64,000 nt of DNA from the NCBI GenBank assembly GCA_013153635.1, contig JAADDZ010000007.1, forward strand, positions 1-64,000. The letters are read 5' to 3'. Of the stretch, positions 35,104-47,400 are shown piece by piece. Position numbers and translations under genes: made by a program. Positions within the stretch are counted from its first letter, which is position 1. Every line of letters begins with the position of its first letter. The notes below the pieces were generated by a model. The model was not told where the DNA came from, did not search any database, and saw only the letters and a list, made by a program, of their open reading frames with translations. The stretch is from Aquificota bacterium. GTDB taxonomy: Bacteria; Aquificota; Aquificia; Aquificales; Hydrogenothermaceae.

Positions 35104-38100
35104 TTATATTTTTACTAAATCCCCTTTCCATAGAAGTGCTAATTTAAATTCTATCTTCCTATGTGGGAATATTTTTTCTACCGCTTTTTTATAATATTCT
35201 TTTTGTACTTTATAAGTGTCTATTATAGACTGTAACTGCTCTTTTGTTTCATATCTGTTCGTTTTATAGTCTAATATTATAACTTTTTCTTCTTTTTCAT
35301 ATAAGAGGTCTAATCTCCCTTCTACAAAAAAATCTTTCTCTTTTATTACAAACGGCATCTCTTTTGCTAATATTTTAGACTGTTTCAACTCTTTTAATAT
35401 GTTTGATTTTTGGAATATATCAAAAATCTTTAAAGCATTTTTCGAGACTTCTTTTTTTAGAGTTTTAGGGATAGTGTTTATTTTCTCTTTTAACAGAATT
35501 TGAGCTTTTTTAAAGGAATATTCTAAGATGTCTATTTCTTCTAATATTTCATGGACTAATATTCCTATGTACAAAGAGGCTTGCTTATCTATCTCTTTTT
35601 TTTCTTGTTTATATATGAATTGATTTTGCATAGCTTGTGTAACGCTGATAAATTTTTGAGTTTCAAAAGCTTTTTTATACATATTTGACAGTTCTTTTTC
35701 TATCTTTTGGATTTTTTGGAGTTCTTTTTTTAGGTTTTTTTCTAAAGCTTTTGGGGTAGGGGTCGTTTTTTGTGGTACAGGTTCTATTTTTGTGATAATT
35801 TCTTCTTCTATAAATGTACTCTGTGCAGGAAGAGCTTTTTTTAATAAGTTTTCAAAACTATGGTGGTTACTTTTTGATAAAGGTGAACTCTTTATAAAGA
35901 TTAATTTTTCTTCAGCCCTTGTTACTGCAACATAGAAGAGCCTTTTTAGTTCGTCTTGGATTTTTTCTTTTAGAGCTTGTTCTACTTCGTCTAATTTGGA
36001 ACTTCTTGCTTTTTTTAGATTCAAAAGGGGTGTTTGATTGTGTATGTGGATATTATTTAGTTTTATACTGTTTGGTCTTAGAGAAATAAGAGGAATGATT
36101 ACGATTTTGCTTTGTAGACCTTTTGCCTTGTGCATAGTTAAAAGCTGAACCGCTTTCTGATTGGAGGTAGTGGGTATTTCTACTTTTGCTGTTTTACAAA
36201 AGAGAATAAACTCTCTTAGGGAATAATTTTTCATTGATAGTTTTTGGGATATTCTTTTTAAATATTCAATATTTAAAAGCTTTTGCTCTTTATCTTTACT
36301 AGATGCAAAGACCTCTAATAGGTTTGTGTTTTGTAGAAGCTTATCTATTATTTCTTCTGGAGTTAGGTCATATCTGTACTCTATCAGATATTTTAAAAAG
36401 TCAAAGAGAGAAGTTTTTATCTTTTGTATGTCTAGGCTTTCTCTATATTCATATAGTTCTTTGTCTGTTAAGAAAAATAACGGAGATTTTAATAGATTTA
36501 GAAGGGATAGTTTACTGTGAGGTGTCTCTATAAATTCTAAAATGTGTATTATCTGTTTTATCTGGGGTTGGTCAAATAGATTTTCATTTGAGTAAGCATT
36601 TACAGGTATTTTATAATGCTGAAATATTTTTAAAAATAGATTCAGGTCTTCATTTGTTCTAAATAGAATCATAATATCTTGAGGACTATTTCCTTCTTTT
36701 ATTAGATTATCTACTAGATATGCGCAAAATTTTGCTTCTGTAAGTTTGATATGTTCTGTGCTTTGTTTTTCGCTATGTTTTATATGAAAGAGTTTTATTA
36801 AACTCTCTTTTTGATTTTTTTTGGATTGTAAAGGTTGCCTATATTTTGGGGAGATGTGAGACAAAATAGCGTCTGTTGTAAAAGCTTGATTAAAAAATTC
36901 TGTAAGTTTTGGAGAACTTCTGTAGTTTTTGTTTAGGGTAACTTCTTTGAAGGGCTGTTTTTGTACAAAATCTAGATATGCGTCAAGGTCTGCATCTCTC
37001 CATGTGTATATACACTGTTTTGGGTCTCCAAATATGTAGAGGTTATCTGTGAGTAATTTTTCTAGTATTTTTATCTGGTAGCTGTCTGTATCTTGGAATT
37101 CGTCTACGAATATGTATTTGAATTTTTGTTTTATCTCTTTTTGGATTTTTGGGTTTTCCAAGAGTTTTAAGGTTTTCTGTAGAATGTCATTAAAATCTAT
37201 TTTTCTTTGTTCTTTTTTTTCTTTTTCTACAAACTCTAAAAATGAAAGAAATCTATCTAACAATAAATTGGCATTATAGTTTAATGTTTCTTTTTTTAAA
37301 AGTTGTGTGAGTTTACCTATTTGTTTATCAAGTTTTTCTATAGGTTCTAGGTAATGTTTTAAGATTTTGGCTGATTTTTTGTCTTTTGGTCTTTTAAACA
37401 GAAAGCTTTTATAGAAAAACACTGTCTTTGGCTCATTTGTAGGAAGCTCTGTATAGTTACCTTCTTTTAATAGTTTTTCTATTTGGTATGGAGAATTTCT
37501 AAAAATTTCATTTTCGTATCTAAACTCTTTTAAGAAGTCTCCATACTTTTTAAATAGGTACTCTAGTTTTTCTTCAAGGTTTTTGACTGTATCTTCTATA
37601 AGTCTCTTGTTCAGTTTAATTCTACTTTCTTTTATTTTTAGTCTATTTTTGTATAGAAGGAAGAGATTTGTTTTTATTTGGGTTTGATTGTATATCCTTG
37701 CTAGTTCTATCCATATGTCTTTGTTTTTTGTATAGTCCTCTTCTATCCATTTTTCGAAGGCTCTTTCTAGAAATAAGTCTATATCTTCTGCTAGTATCTC
37801 ATATGAGTTATCTATCAATGATTCTTTTGGGTAGTTTTTTAATATTCGAAAAAAAATGCTATGAAAAGTTCCTATATAACTGTCTGAACTAAAAAATATT
37901 TCTTTGTGTATTTTGAGTCTCTCTTGCTGGGTTTTTGCTAGGTTTAGCTCTTGCTTTAACTGATTTAGTATCCTTGTTTTTAGCTCTAAGCTTGCTTTTT
38001 CTGTAAAAGTTAGTATGAGTAAGTCTTTTAGTGAGATGTTTTCTTTTTTTAGAATCTGTATTACCTTGTGTATAAGGTGGTATGTTTTGCCTGTACCTGC

Positions 38101-38127
38101 TGATGCGATGTAGTGCGTATTTGGCAT
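35104..38127 (-). CDS. AddA/RecB-like UvrD helicase-nuclease
   Basis: A 1007-residue superfamily 1 helicase with C-terminal RecB-type nuclease, for double-strand break end processing. Motif I is IASAGTGKTYHL, Ia LTFTEKASLELKTR, II FVDEFQDTDSYQ, III FGDPKQCIYTWRDAD, IV LNKNYRSSPKLTEFF, V LLTMHKAKGLQSKIV and VI FYVAVTRAEEKLIF. The nuclease has EGRLDLLYEKEE and ILDYKTNR, with catalytic Asp and Lys. The length is shorter than E. coli RecB (1180) and close to AddA-like forms. No addB or recC partner is in the window. It follows guaA by 10 bases on the same strand. Confidence 0.87.
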   Translation of the reverse strand: MPNTHYIASAGTGKTYHLIHKVIQILKKENISLKDLLILTFTEKASLELKTRILNQLKQELNLAKTQQERLKIHKEIFFSSDSYIGTFHSIFFRILKNYPKESLIDNSYEILAEDIDLFLERAFEKWIEEDYTKNKDIWIELARIYNQTQIKTNLFLLYKNRLKIKESRIKLNKRLIEDTVKNLEEKLEYLFKKYGDFLKEFRYENEIFRNSPYQIEKLLKEGNYTELPTNEPKTVFFYKSFLFKRPKDKKSAKILKHYLEPIEKLDKQIGKLTQLLKKETLNYNANLLLDRFLSFLEFVEKEKKEQRKIDFNDILQKTLKLLENPKIQKEIKQKFKYIFVDEFQDTDSYQIKILEKLLTDNLYIFGDPKQCIYTWRDADLDAYLDFVQKQPFKEVTLNKNYRSSPKLTEFFNQAFTTDAILSHISPKYRQPLQSKKNQKESLIKLFHIKHSEKQSTEHIKLTEAKFCAYLVDNLIKEGNSPQDIMILFRTNEDLNLFLKIFQHYKIPVNAYSNENLFDQPQIKQIIHILEFIETPHSKLSLLNLLKSPLFFLTDKELYEYRESLDIQKIKTSLFDFLKYLIEYRYDLTPEEIIDKLLQNTNLLEVFASSKDKEQKLLNIEYLKRISQKLSMKNYSLREFILFCKTAKVEIPTTSNQKAVQLLTMHKAKGLQSKIVIIPLISLRPNSIKLNNIHIHNQTPLLNLKKARSSKLDEVEQALKEKIQDELKRLFYVAVTRAEEKLIFIKSSPLSKSNHHSFENLLKKALPAQSTFIEEEIITKIEPVPQKTTPTPKALEKNLKKELQKIQKIEKELSNMYKKAFETQKFISVTQAMQNQFIYKQEKKEIDKQASLYIGILVHEILEEIDILEYSFKKAQILLKEKINTIPKTLKKEVSKNALKIFDIFQKSNILKELKQSKILAKEMPFVIKEKDFFVEGRLDLLYEKEEKVIILDYKTNRYETKEQLQSIIDTYKVQKEYYKKAVEKIFPHRKIEFKLALLWKGDLVKI

Positions 38128-38137
38128 AATGTATCCT

Positions 38138-39676
38138 TTATTCCCATTCTATAGTTCCCGGAGGCTTTGAGGTTATATCATATACGACTCTATTTATCCC
38201 TTGGACTTCATTTATGATTCTTCTCATTATGTTATCCATTACACTATAAGGTAATCTTGCCCAATCTGCAGTCATACCATCTACACTCTCTACTGCTCTA
38301 ACTGCTATAACTTTTTCATAGGTTCTGTAATCTCCCATAACTCCTACTGTATGTATAGGTAACAAAACTGCAAAAGCCTGCCAAAGTTCTCTGTAAAGAC
38401 CGGCTTTTTTTATCTCCTCTATCACTATAGCATCAGCCTCTCTTAGGGTCTCTAAGTCTTCTTCGTTTACTTCTCCTATTATTCTTATCGCGAGACCGGG
38501 ACCGGGGAAGGGGTGACGATAAACTATCTCTTCTGGAAGACCTAACTCTTTTCCTAATTCTCTCACTTCATCTTTGAACAGCTCTCTAAGAGGTTCTATC
38601 AGTTTTAAATTCATTTTTTCAGGTAGACCACCAACATTATGGTGAGTTTTTATTACAGAAGAGGGACCTTTTACAGAGACACTCTCTATAACATCTGGGT
38701 ATAGTGTTCCTTGTACCAAGAACTCAACATCTGGAATCTTTTTTGCCTCTTCTTCAAAAATCTCTATAAATAGATTTCCTATTATCTTTCTTTTTTGTTC
38801 TGGGTCTGTAACACCTCTTAGAGCTTTTAGGAATCTTTCTTTAGCGTCTACTACAATTAAAGGTATATGGAAATTATCCCTAAATGTTTTCTCTACTTTT
38901 TCTCTCTCTCCCTTTCTAAGGAGTCCATTGTCTACAAATATACAGGTTAGATTATCTCCAATAGCGTTGTGGACTAGTACTGCGGCGACTGAAGAGTCAA
39001 CTCCCCCTGACAATGCACATATCGCCTTTTTGTCTCCTACTTGTTTTCTTATCTCTATCTCTTTTTCCATTAAAAATCTGCCCATTGTCCAGTCTTGCTC
39101 ACAACCGCATATCTGTACTGCGAAGTTTTTTAGAATGTCTTTTCCTAGATATGTGTGAGAAACTTCTGGGTGAAATTGAACTCCCCATATCTTTCTCTCT
39201 TTGTTTTTTATAGATGCGTAAGGTGCATTGAACGTCCTTGCTATAGTTTTAAAACCTTCTGGGAGTTCTTCGACTCTATCAGCGTGGCTCATCCAAACAT
39301 GGATATAGTTTGGTATATTGTAAAACAGATCTTCATGGTCTAATATTTCTAGCTCTGCTCTTCCATATTCATGTTTTTCTGCTTTAGTTACTTTTCCTCC
39401 AAAATGGTCTACTATTAGCTGAAGCCCATAACATATACCAAGTATCGGAAGACCTAAGTCAAAAATTCTCGGGTCTGGTTTTGGTGCATCTGGCTCATAA
39501 ACAGATGCAGGTCCACCAGAGAGTATAATACCTTTTGGTTTATGTTTTCTTATTTCTTCTACTGGTGCGTTAAAAGGAAGAATCTCACTGTATACATGGC
39601 TTTCTCTGATTCTTCTGGCTATAAGCTGTGTATATTGAGACCCAAAATCTAAGATAACTATACCTTGATGTTCCAA
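38138..39676 (-). CDS. guaA: GMP synthase (glutamine-hydrolysing)
   Basis: Converts XMP to GMP with glutamine. The N-terminal class I amidotransferase has the nucleophile Cys82 in GICYGLQLI and the His/Glu pair in [10 protein letters not shown]. The PP-loop synthetase domain has [15 protein letters not shown]. The dimerisation domain carries [17 protein letters not shown] and ends [15 protein letters not shown], the standard C-terminus. The 512-residue length is normal. Its substrate comes from guaB at 9051-10517, which is not linked to it. The start is ATG at 39676. It lies 49 bases after nuoF and 10 bases before the helicase gene. Confidence 0.97.
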   Translation of the reverse strand: MEHQGIVILDFGSQYTQLIARRIRESHVYSEILPFNAPVEEIRKHKPKGIILSGGPASVYEPDAPKPDPRIFDLGLPILGICYGLQLIVDHFGGKVTKAEKHEYGRAELEILDHEDLFYNIPNYIHVWMSHADRVEELPEGFKTIARTFNAPYASIKNKERKIWGVQFHPEVSHTYLGKDILKNFAVQICGCEQDWTMGRFLMEKEIEIRKQVGDKKAICALSGGVDSSVAAVLVHNAIGDNLTCIFVDNGLLRKGEREKVEKTFRDNFHIPLIVVDAKERFLKALRGVTDPEQKRKIIGNLFIEIFEEEAKKIPDVEFLVQGTLYPDVIESVSVKGPSSVIKTHHNVGGLPEKMNLKLIEPLRELFKDEVRELGKELGLPEEIVYRHPFPGPGLAIRIIGEVNEEDLETLREADAIVIEEIKKAGLYRELWQAFAVLLPIHTVGVMGDYRTYEKVIAVRAVESVDGMTADWARLPYSVMDNIMRRIINEVQGINRVVYDITSKPPGTIEWE

Positions 39677-39725
39677 ATTTTTCTCCTGTGAAATGTTTTG
39701 AAATATTATAACTTAGGCTGATATG

Positions 39726-41021
39726 TTATTTAAAACATATGTTTGAAAAACAGTGTTTGTTTATATGAGCTTCAAATTCCTCAGGGAATTTTTGTAGGGC
39801 GTCTACTACTGCTTGAGGGGCAGAGTACCCAAGACCACAGATAGAACCTATTGGTATGTTTTTAGCTAGATGTCTTAGATACTTTATATCTTCTTGTTCT
39901 GCTGTGCCTTTTTGAAATTTTTTTAGTAGATTGTGCATTTCGTAAGTACCTATTCTACATGGAGTACACTTTCCACAACTTTCATGGTGAAAAAAGTTAG
40001 ATATTACTATTAGGGAGTCTATGATACAGTCTGTTTCGTCAAGTACTATAACTGTTCCTGTACCTCCAAAACCTTTTGGGGAGTAGTCCATGGGAGTATC
40101 TAAATCATTTTCATCATATACCCCTAAAGCTCCTGAAAATACTGCTTTAAATTTTTTACCGTCTTTAATTCCTCCAGCCATATCTATAAGTTCTCTTAAT
40201 GTTATGTCCATTGTGGATTCATAGACGCCGGGTCTATTTACTTTACCACTTATTGGGAAGAGTTTAGGACCATAAAATCCTGAAGGACCTATGTTCATAA
40301 AGTAGCTTTCATAGGTAACGATGATAGGTATGTTAGATAGAGTTTCTACGTTGTTCACAACGGTTGGTCTTCCAAAAAGTCCAACTTGGGCTGGATATGG
40401 GGGTCTTAGTCTTGGGTGTCCTCTTTTTCCTTCTAGACTCTCTATAAGTGCTGTTTCTTCTCCGCATATGTAAGCTCCTGCTCCTCTGTACACATAAATC
40501 TCTAACGAAAAATCTGTACCTAGAATATTTTTTCCTAGATAACCTTTATCTTTTGCTTGAGCTATAGCGTTTTCTAAAATCCTATATCCGGCAGGATATT
40601 CTCCTCTTATATAGATAAATGCTTCTTTTACTCCAAGAGCGTAAGCAGATATAGTGATTCCTTCTAAAAGAAGGTGGGGGTCTCTTTCTATTATTATTCT
40701 ATCTTTGAAAGTTCCCGGCTCTGATTCGTCTGCATTACATATAAGATACCTAGGGGGCGGATTCATCAGAGCGAATCTCCATTTTTTTCCTGTAGGGAAA
40801 CCAGCACCCCCTCTACCTCTAAGGGTACTTTCTTCTACTAGGGTAACTATGTCTTCTGGTGTTAACCTAAGGAGTGCCTTTTTTAGTGCAGAGTATCCTC
40901 CTGTATTGACATATTCTTCTAGGGTTGTTGTTCTATTTTCTTTTGCTCTTCTAAGAAGAAGGTTCACTCTACTTTCTACATGTATCTCTGGAAGATGTGG
41001 TATAGGTTCTTGTACTACCAT
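39726..41021 (-). CDS. nuoF: NADH-quinone oxidoreductase subunit F
   Basis: FMN- and NADH-binding subunit of complex I or a related dehydrogenase module. The NADH site is RGRGGAGFPTGKKWRF. The FMN site region shows YLICNADESEPGTFKDR and YVYRGAGAYICGEETALIES. The 4Fe-4S (N3) ligands are in SCGKCTPCRIGTYE plus a later Cys in GSICGLG. The 431 residues are full length. Neither nuoE nor nuoG is adjacent; instead a 66-residue BFD-type [2Fe-2S] protein gene lies 14 bases upstream. NuoF homologues also occur in NAD-reducing hydrogenases and formate dehydrogenases, so the host complex is not certain. Confidence 0.9.
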   Translation of the reverse strand: MVVQEPIPHLPEIHVESRVNLLLRRAKENRTTTLEEYVNTGGYSALKKALLRLTPEDIVTLVEESTLRGRGGAGFPTGKKWRFALMNPPPRYLICNADESEPGTFKDRIIIERDPHLLLEGITISAYALGVKEAFIYIRGEYPAGYRILENAIAQAKDKGYLGKNILGTDFSLEIYVYRGAGAYICGEETALIESLEGKRGHPRLRPPYPAQVGLFGRPTVVNNVETLSNIPIIVTYESYFMNIGPSGFYGPKLFPISGKVNRPGVYESTMDITLRELIDMAGGIKDGKKFKAVFSGALGVYDENDLDTPMDYSPKGFGGTGTVIVLDETDCIIDSLIVISNFFHHESCGKCTPCRIGTYEMHNLLKKFQKGTAEQEDIKYLRHLAKNIPIGSICGLGYSAPQAVVDALQKFPEEFEAHINKHCFSNICFK

Positions 41022-41035
41022 TTTGAACTCCGAAT

Positions 41036-41236
41036 CTATTTTATAAGTTCTTCTAGATGTACAGCTCTTTCTCCATATATATCATACTTTTTTGATACAC
41101 ACATTTTACATATAGTCCCAGCCTTTGTATATGACTGTATCTCTTCTATGGAAGCTATTCCTTGTTCTACTATTTTTAGAATCTCTTTTAGGGAGATTTT
41201 TAAACATTCACACACTATCACTTCTTCGTACATCAT
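41036..41236 (-). CDS. BFD-like [2Fe-2S]-binding protein
   Basis: A 66-residue protein made of the Fer2_BFD fold. Four Cys are placed as in bacterioferritin-associated ferredoxin and NirB/NasB central domains: VCEC near the N-terminus and AGTICKMC in the second half. The helical segment LKEILKIVEQGIASIEEIQ fits the fold. Its ATG lies within the last bases of coaE (4-base overlap), and it precedes nuoF by 14 bases. An electron-transfer or assembly role with NuoF is inferred from this arrangement. It is not long enough to be NuoE. Confidence 0.83.
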   Translation of the reverse strand: MMYEEVIVCECLKISLKEILKIVEQGIASIEEIQSYTKAGTICKMCVSKKYDIYGERAVHLEELIK

Positions 41237-41841
41237 ATACAGTCCTTTTTGGTTTTTTCTTTTAATATTTTATAAGTATCTGCTACTTTTTTCTTTAGTT
41301 CTTCTAGGGTATCTGTATTTTCTATTAATATATCTGCATATCTTTTCTTTTTTTCTATGTCCATTTGGGAGTTTATCCTTGCCAGTGCTTCATCTTTTGA
41401 CATGCCTTTTTGTATTAATCTTTTTAGTTGTAATTCTTTTGGAGCGTAAACAAGTATGATTAAATCATAATTTTTGTAAGAACCTGTCTCTATCATGAGG
41501 GGAACTTCTGCTACTGCTACAGCACAAGGGTCTTTTTTCTGTATTTCTTCGAAAAAGTGATTTAATGTTTTGAACACTTCTGGGTGAAGTATGTTTTCTA
41601 GCTTTTTTTTCTTATTAGGGTCTGAAAAGATAATTTGTGCAAGCTTTTTTTTGTCTATCTTTTTGTTGCTGATAACTTCTTTGCCAAATTCTTTTTCTAT
41701 TTTTGTGATTATTGGTGGCTCTGTTAATAGGTGGTGAACTATATTATCTGCATCTATCGTATAGGCTCCAAGTTCGTTTAACAAATTTTTTACTGTAGAT
41801 TTTCCTGTACCTATTGAGCCTGTAAGTCCTATTTTTAACAT
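41233..41841 (-). CDS. coaE: Dephospho-CoA kinase
   Basis: Last step of coenzyme A synthesis. Walker A is IGLTGSIGTGKSTVKNLL at the N-terminus. DADNIVHHLL, VAEVPLMIETGSYKNYDLII and the LID-like QLKRLIQKGMSKDEALARI are family signatures. The 202-residue length is normal. It starts with ATG, 8 bases after the alaS stop, and overlaps the BFD gene by four bases. It is thus the second gene of an operon running alaS-coaE-BFD-nuoF. Confidence 0.95.
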   Translation of the reverse strand: MLKIGLTGSIGTGKSTVKNLLNELGAYTIDADNIVHHLLTEPPIITKIEKEFGKEVISNKKIDKKKLAQIIFSDPNKKKKLENILHPEVFKTLNHFFEEIQKKDPCAVAVAEVPLMIETGSYKNYDLIILVYAPKELQLKRLIQKGMSKDEALARINSQMDIEKKKRYADILIENTDTLEELKKKVADTYKILKEKTKKDCI

Positions 41842-41849
41842 CGTTTTGG

Positions 41850-44501
<2,652 letters not shown>

Positions 44502-44529
44502 TTAAACGATTTGTTTTAGCATCTTTAAA

Positions 44530-44742
44530 TTATAATATGTCAACAGTAGCATTAATAATATATCTCCAATAGGAAGATTTAAAGGGGGGTTGGACTTTTC
44601 TATTAGAGTTACTTATATACCTTTGAGGTATGCTTTTGAAGCTAATAAATATTATTGCAGTTTTTTTCTTTTTAATAGATTTAAGGAATAACTCTTCTTC
44701 AGAAGGTTTATCTACGAATTTGATAGTTTGTTCAAATTTCAT
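44530..44742 (-). CDS. Doubtful 70-residue ORF
   Basis: The N-terminal half (KFEQTIKFVDKPSEEELFLK) looks protein-like, while the C-terminal half (RKVQPPFKSSYWRYIINATV) does not. There is no ribosome binding site close to the ATG; an AGGAGA lies about 30 bases upstream. It may be the remnant of a gene, or chance. It covers the palindrome at 44617-44631, which argues for non-coding use of that DNA. Confidence 0.2.
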   Translation of the reverse strand: MKFEQTIKFVDKPSEEELFLKSIKKKKTAIIFISFKSIPQRYISNSNRKVQPPFKSSYWRYIINATVDIL

Positions 44743-44798
44743 AGTATTAAATATTTTAGCAGAAAAATTACCTATCTCCTGAAAACAAAAGAATCTTT

Positions 44799-44826
44799 TT
44801 AGAGAAAAGGCGGTCTTCCACCGCCT
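44799..44826 (-). terminator. Rho-independent terminator of petABC
   Basis: On the minus strand AGGCGGT-GGAAG-ACCGCCT forms a 7-base GC-rich stem (44826-44820 with 44814-44808), followed by TTTCTCT. It lies 5 bases beyond the petC stop and closes the bc1 operon. Confidence 0.85.
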
Positions 44827-44830
44827 CTAT

Positions 44831-45664
44831 CTAATGGATATTTTTCCAGATTTTTCTTTTCCAAGCGTATGTAAGAACTACACCGATGAACATATAGATT
44901 AACACCCAAATACCTATCTTTTTTCTCTGCTCTTTGTATGGGTCTGCTATCTTATCTAAGTATGCTACCAAAGTTTCTGTTGCTTCTTTGGTTAGCCCTA
45001 GTCTAGGCATAGTAGTTCCCGGTAGCAATACTTGGGGATTGTTTATAAAAGTTATTAGATACTCATGTTCCTTTGCTCTTCCCATTAGGGATAGGTCTGG
45101 AGGAATTTTTCCAAGATATATCTTTAGATGTTCTTGGCTTGTTTCAGCAGGAATCTTCTGATATTTTACGCTGTGACATCTTGTACATGCATCATGGAGA
45201 ATCTCCTTTCCTGTAAGCTCCTTTTTTGCTGTACTTTTTAGATATGCGATGATGTTCCCTATCTGGTCATTGGTCAGGTATCCCATAGGAGGCATAGCAA
45301 ATTTTGGGTTTTTCGTAGCTGTTTGAGGGTCTCTTATGAAGTTGGCTAAAAAATGGGACTCTATAATAGTGGCTACATTGGATAAATCAGGAGGAACTAC
45401 ATGAAACGAAAGCTCTGCTGTTTTTTTATCCATTCCTGCTTCTATACCATCAGCTTTTAGGCTGTGGCAAGAAGAACAGTTCGCTTTAAAAAGCTCTCTT
45501 CCCTTCTTTGGGTCTCCTACTGGCTCAAATTTAGGTAAATCTAGATAGCTAAAATCAGGAGGAGGTATCGTCCCATGCATAACATGTTTTGCATAAGGTT
45601 CAATGCCTATATAACCTACTAGAACTATTACTACTAAGACAGCTAATATTTTTAGTTCTTTCAT
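44831..45664 (-). CDS. petC: Di-haem cytochrome c subunit of bc1 complex
   Basis: Membrane-anchored c-type cytochrome. It has two CxxCH sites, CSSCHS and CTRCHS, each in a cytochrome-c-like domain with downstream Met candidates (FAMPPMGYLT, TTMPRLGLT). An N-terminal hydrophobic segment (ILAVLVVIVLVGYIGI) and a C-terminal one (IGIWVLIYMFIGVVLTYAW) hold it in the membrane. Duplicated di-haem subunits replace the classical cytochrome c1 in Aquificales and Epsilonproteobacteria. It follows cytochrome b with a 4-base overlap and is closed by a terminator. It passes electrons from the Rieske protein to soluble cytochromes or oxidase. Confidence 0.92.
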   Translation of the reverse strand: MKELKILAVLVVIVLVGYIGIEPYAKHVMHGTIPPPDFSYLDLPKFEPVGDPKKGRELFKANCSSCHSLKADGIEAGMDKKTAELSFHVVPPDLSNVATIIESHFLANFIRDPQTATKNPKFAMPPMGYLTNDQIGNIIAYLKSTAKKELTGKEILHDACTRCHSVKYQKIPAETSQEHLKIYLGKIPPDLSLMGRAKEHEYLITFINNPQVLLPGTTMPRLGLTKEATETLVAYLDKIADPYKEQRKKIGIWVLIYMFIGVVLTYAWKRKIWKNIH

Positions 45665-46851
45665 TGTTTATCGCCCCCACGTTCTAACTGTTTTCTTTCT
45701 ATTTTAGATATGATTGGTAGAGAAAGGAAAAATCCAAAAAACACAATAGAACCGATTAAGCCAAGCCAAGCATAAAGACCTGTAGGTGGTAATTTTCCTA
45801 GTACAGTTAAAAATACAAAATCTATAACAAAAATCCAAAATGCGATTTGGAACAAGGGTCTGTGTTTTCCACTTACGATTGGAGACCTGTCTAACCACGG
45901 TAAAAACATAGCTATAAACATACTAAGGACAAAAGCTATCAAACCTAAATTTTGGCTAAAGAAAAATCCTCTTAATACTTCATAAAAGGCTAAAAAGTAC
46001 CATTCTGGATATATATGTGGAGGGGTTTGAAGCTTGTCAGCTGGTATGAAGTTTATAGGGTCCATAGCAAACTCATAATGGAAAAACACTAGAAAGAAGA
46101 AAAATGTTAAAAATACAGTCATCACAAAAAACTCTTTTGCCATGAAAACTGGCCAAAAAGGTATACCTTTTTTCTTTTTTTCTTCCTTTGGTATAGGTTC
46201 TCCATCTTCATTATTACTTCCAACGATTCTAACTGCATAAAGGTGAATTGCAGTAAACACGATGAGTAACAGAGGTAAAAATACTACGTGAAGAGCGAAA
46301 AATCTCGTCAAGGTTGGGTCTTCAACTATAAAGTGTCCTCTAATCCATATAACAAGGTCTGGTCCAATAACAGGAATCTTTTCAAATAGAGTTGTTATCG
46401 TCTGCGCCGCCCAGTAAGACATCTGTCCCCATGGGAGAAGATAACCTGTAAAAGCTGTAGCAGACATAAGTATAAATAGGATATAACCTGTTATCCATAC
46501 TATCTCTCTTGGGGGTTTGTAAGAGCCGTAATATATACCGCGAGCCATGTGAATAAAAAGTACCAAAAACATAATACTCGCACCAACTGCATGAACATGA
46601 CGGAAAATCCAACCAAAAGCAACGTCCATCATTATCGTTTTGTTTACGCTGTCAAAAGCGAGGTTTGCATCAGGTTTGTAGTACATAAGTAAAAATAGTC
46701 CGCTAATTATCAAAATAACTAGCATAAGAACAATAAGAACTCCAAAACTCCAAAGGAAGTTTATGTTTTTAGGTACATAATACTCTGTCATCATTATTCT
46801 AATGAGCTGTCTAATGGCAAGTCTTTCATCTAACCAATCTATGAATCTCAT
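45661..46851 (-). CDS. petB: Cytochrome b of bc1 complex
   Basis: Eight-helix quinol-oxidising core subunit, 396 residues, not split into b6 and subunit IV. Haem ligands lie in WIFRHVHAVGAS and IHMARG (helix B) and in FFALHVVFLPL and AIHLYAVRIVG (helix D). The Qo-site motif is HIYPEWYFLAFYEVLRG. The LPWGQMSYWAAQ stretch is typical of the cd region. It starts with ATG, 13 bases after the Rieske gene, and overlaps petC by four bases. The complex links the quinone pool to cytochrome c in the inner membrane. Confidence 0.95.
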   Translation of the reverse strand: MRFIDWLDERLAIRQLIRIMMTEYYVPKNINFLWSFGVLIVLMLVILIISGLFLLMYYKPDANLAFDSVNKTIMMDVAFGWIFRHVHAVGASIMFLVLFIHMARGIYYGSYKPPREIVWITGYILFILMSATAFTGYLLPWGQMSYWAAQTITTLFEKIPVIGPDLVIWIRGHFIVEDPTLTRFFALHVVFLPLLLIVFTAIHLYAVRIVGSNNEDGEPIPKEEKKKKGIPFWPVFMAKEFFVMTVFLTFFFFLVFFHYEFAMDPINFIPADKLQTPPHIYPEWYFLAFYEVLRGFFFSQNLGLIAFVLSMFIAMFLPWLDRSPIVSGKHRPLFQIAFWIFVIDFVFLTVLGKLPPTGLYAWLGLIGSIVFFGFFLSLPIISKIERKQLERGGDKQ

Positions 46852-46864
46852 CTTCCCCTCCTTG

Positions 46865-47380
46865 CTATGAAATCATCTTTTTATATTCTGGTCCTTCTTC
46901 TCCAAGTACTATCACAGTACCCTCTAACTTAAAAGGAGGAATATCTAAAGGTCTAGGAGGTGGTCCAAATATGTTTATACCACAAGCATCATATTCCCCA
47001 CCGTGACAGGGACAGTGCCAGATTTTCCTATCAGCTTCCCAGTTCGGAATACAACCTAGATGAGTACAAACCCCAATAACTACCGTATATTTTCCAGCAA
47101 TCGTCCTTTCTGGGCATTGAGCCATATCTTGGGTTTTGTGGAGAATAAATATAGGTTTTCCTCTCCATGAGATAACTTTTAGTTCTCCGGGTTTTACTTG
47201 AGCTAAATCAAATTTTACAGTTGCCTGTGCTAAAACTTCTGGTAAAGGCTCCCATGTCTTGTACATAGCATAAAGAGTGTACCCGACTCCCACTGTAGCC
47301 CATGCACCCATAGCATACAAAAGAAAATCTCTTCGGGACATTCCTTGGCTGTTTTCCTCCATTCTTTCTTCGTTTTCCAT
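46865..47380 (-). CDS. petA: Rieske iron-sulfur protein of bc1 complex
   Basis: The [2Fe-2S] subunit, with ligands in CTHLGCIPNW and CPCHGGEYD. The N-terminus has a twin-arginine motif (MSRRDFLLYAMG) before a hydrophobic helix, so folding and Tat export with the cluster in place are expected. The 171-residue length is normal. The GPPPRPLDIPPFKL tail after the second ligand loop is the proline loop of the family. It is the first gene of petABC. A perfect 9-3-9 inverted repeat lies 21 bases before the ATG. A GGAGG-type site precedes the start. Confidence 0.94.
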   Translation of the reverse strand: MENEERMEENSQGMSRRDFLLYAMGAWATVGVGYTLYAMYKTWEPLPEVLAQATVKFDLAQVKPGELKVISWRGKPIFILHKTQDMAQCPERTIAGKYTVVIGVCTHLGCIPNWEADRKIWHCPCHGGEYDACGINIFGPPPRPLDIPPFKLEGTVIVLGEEGPEYKKMIS

Positions 47381-47400
47381 TGAAGCCTCCCTATAGAAAT

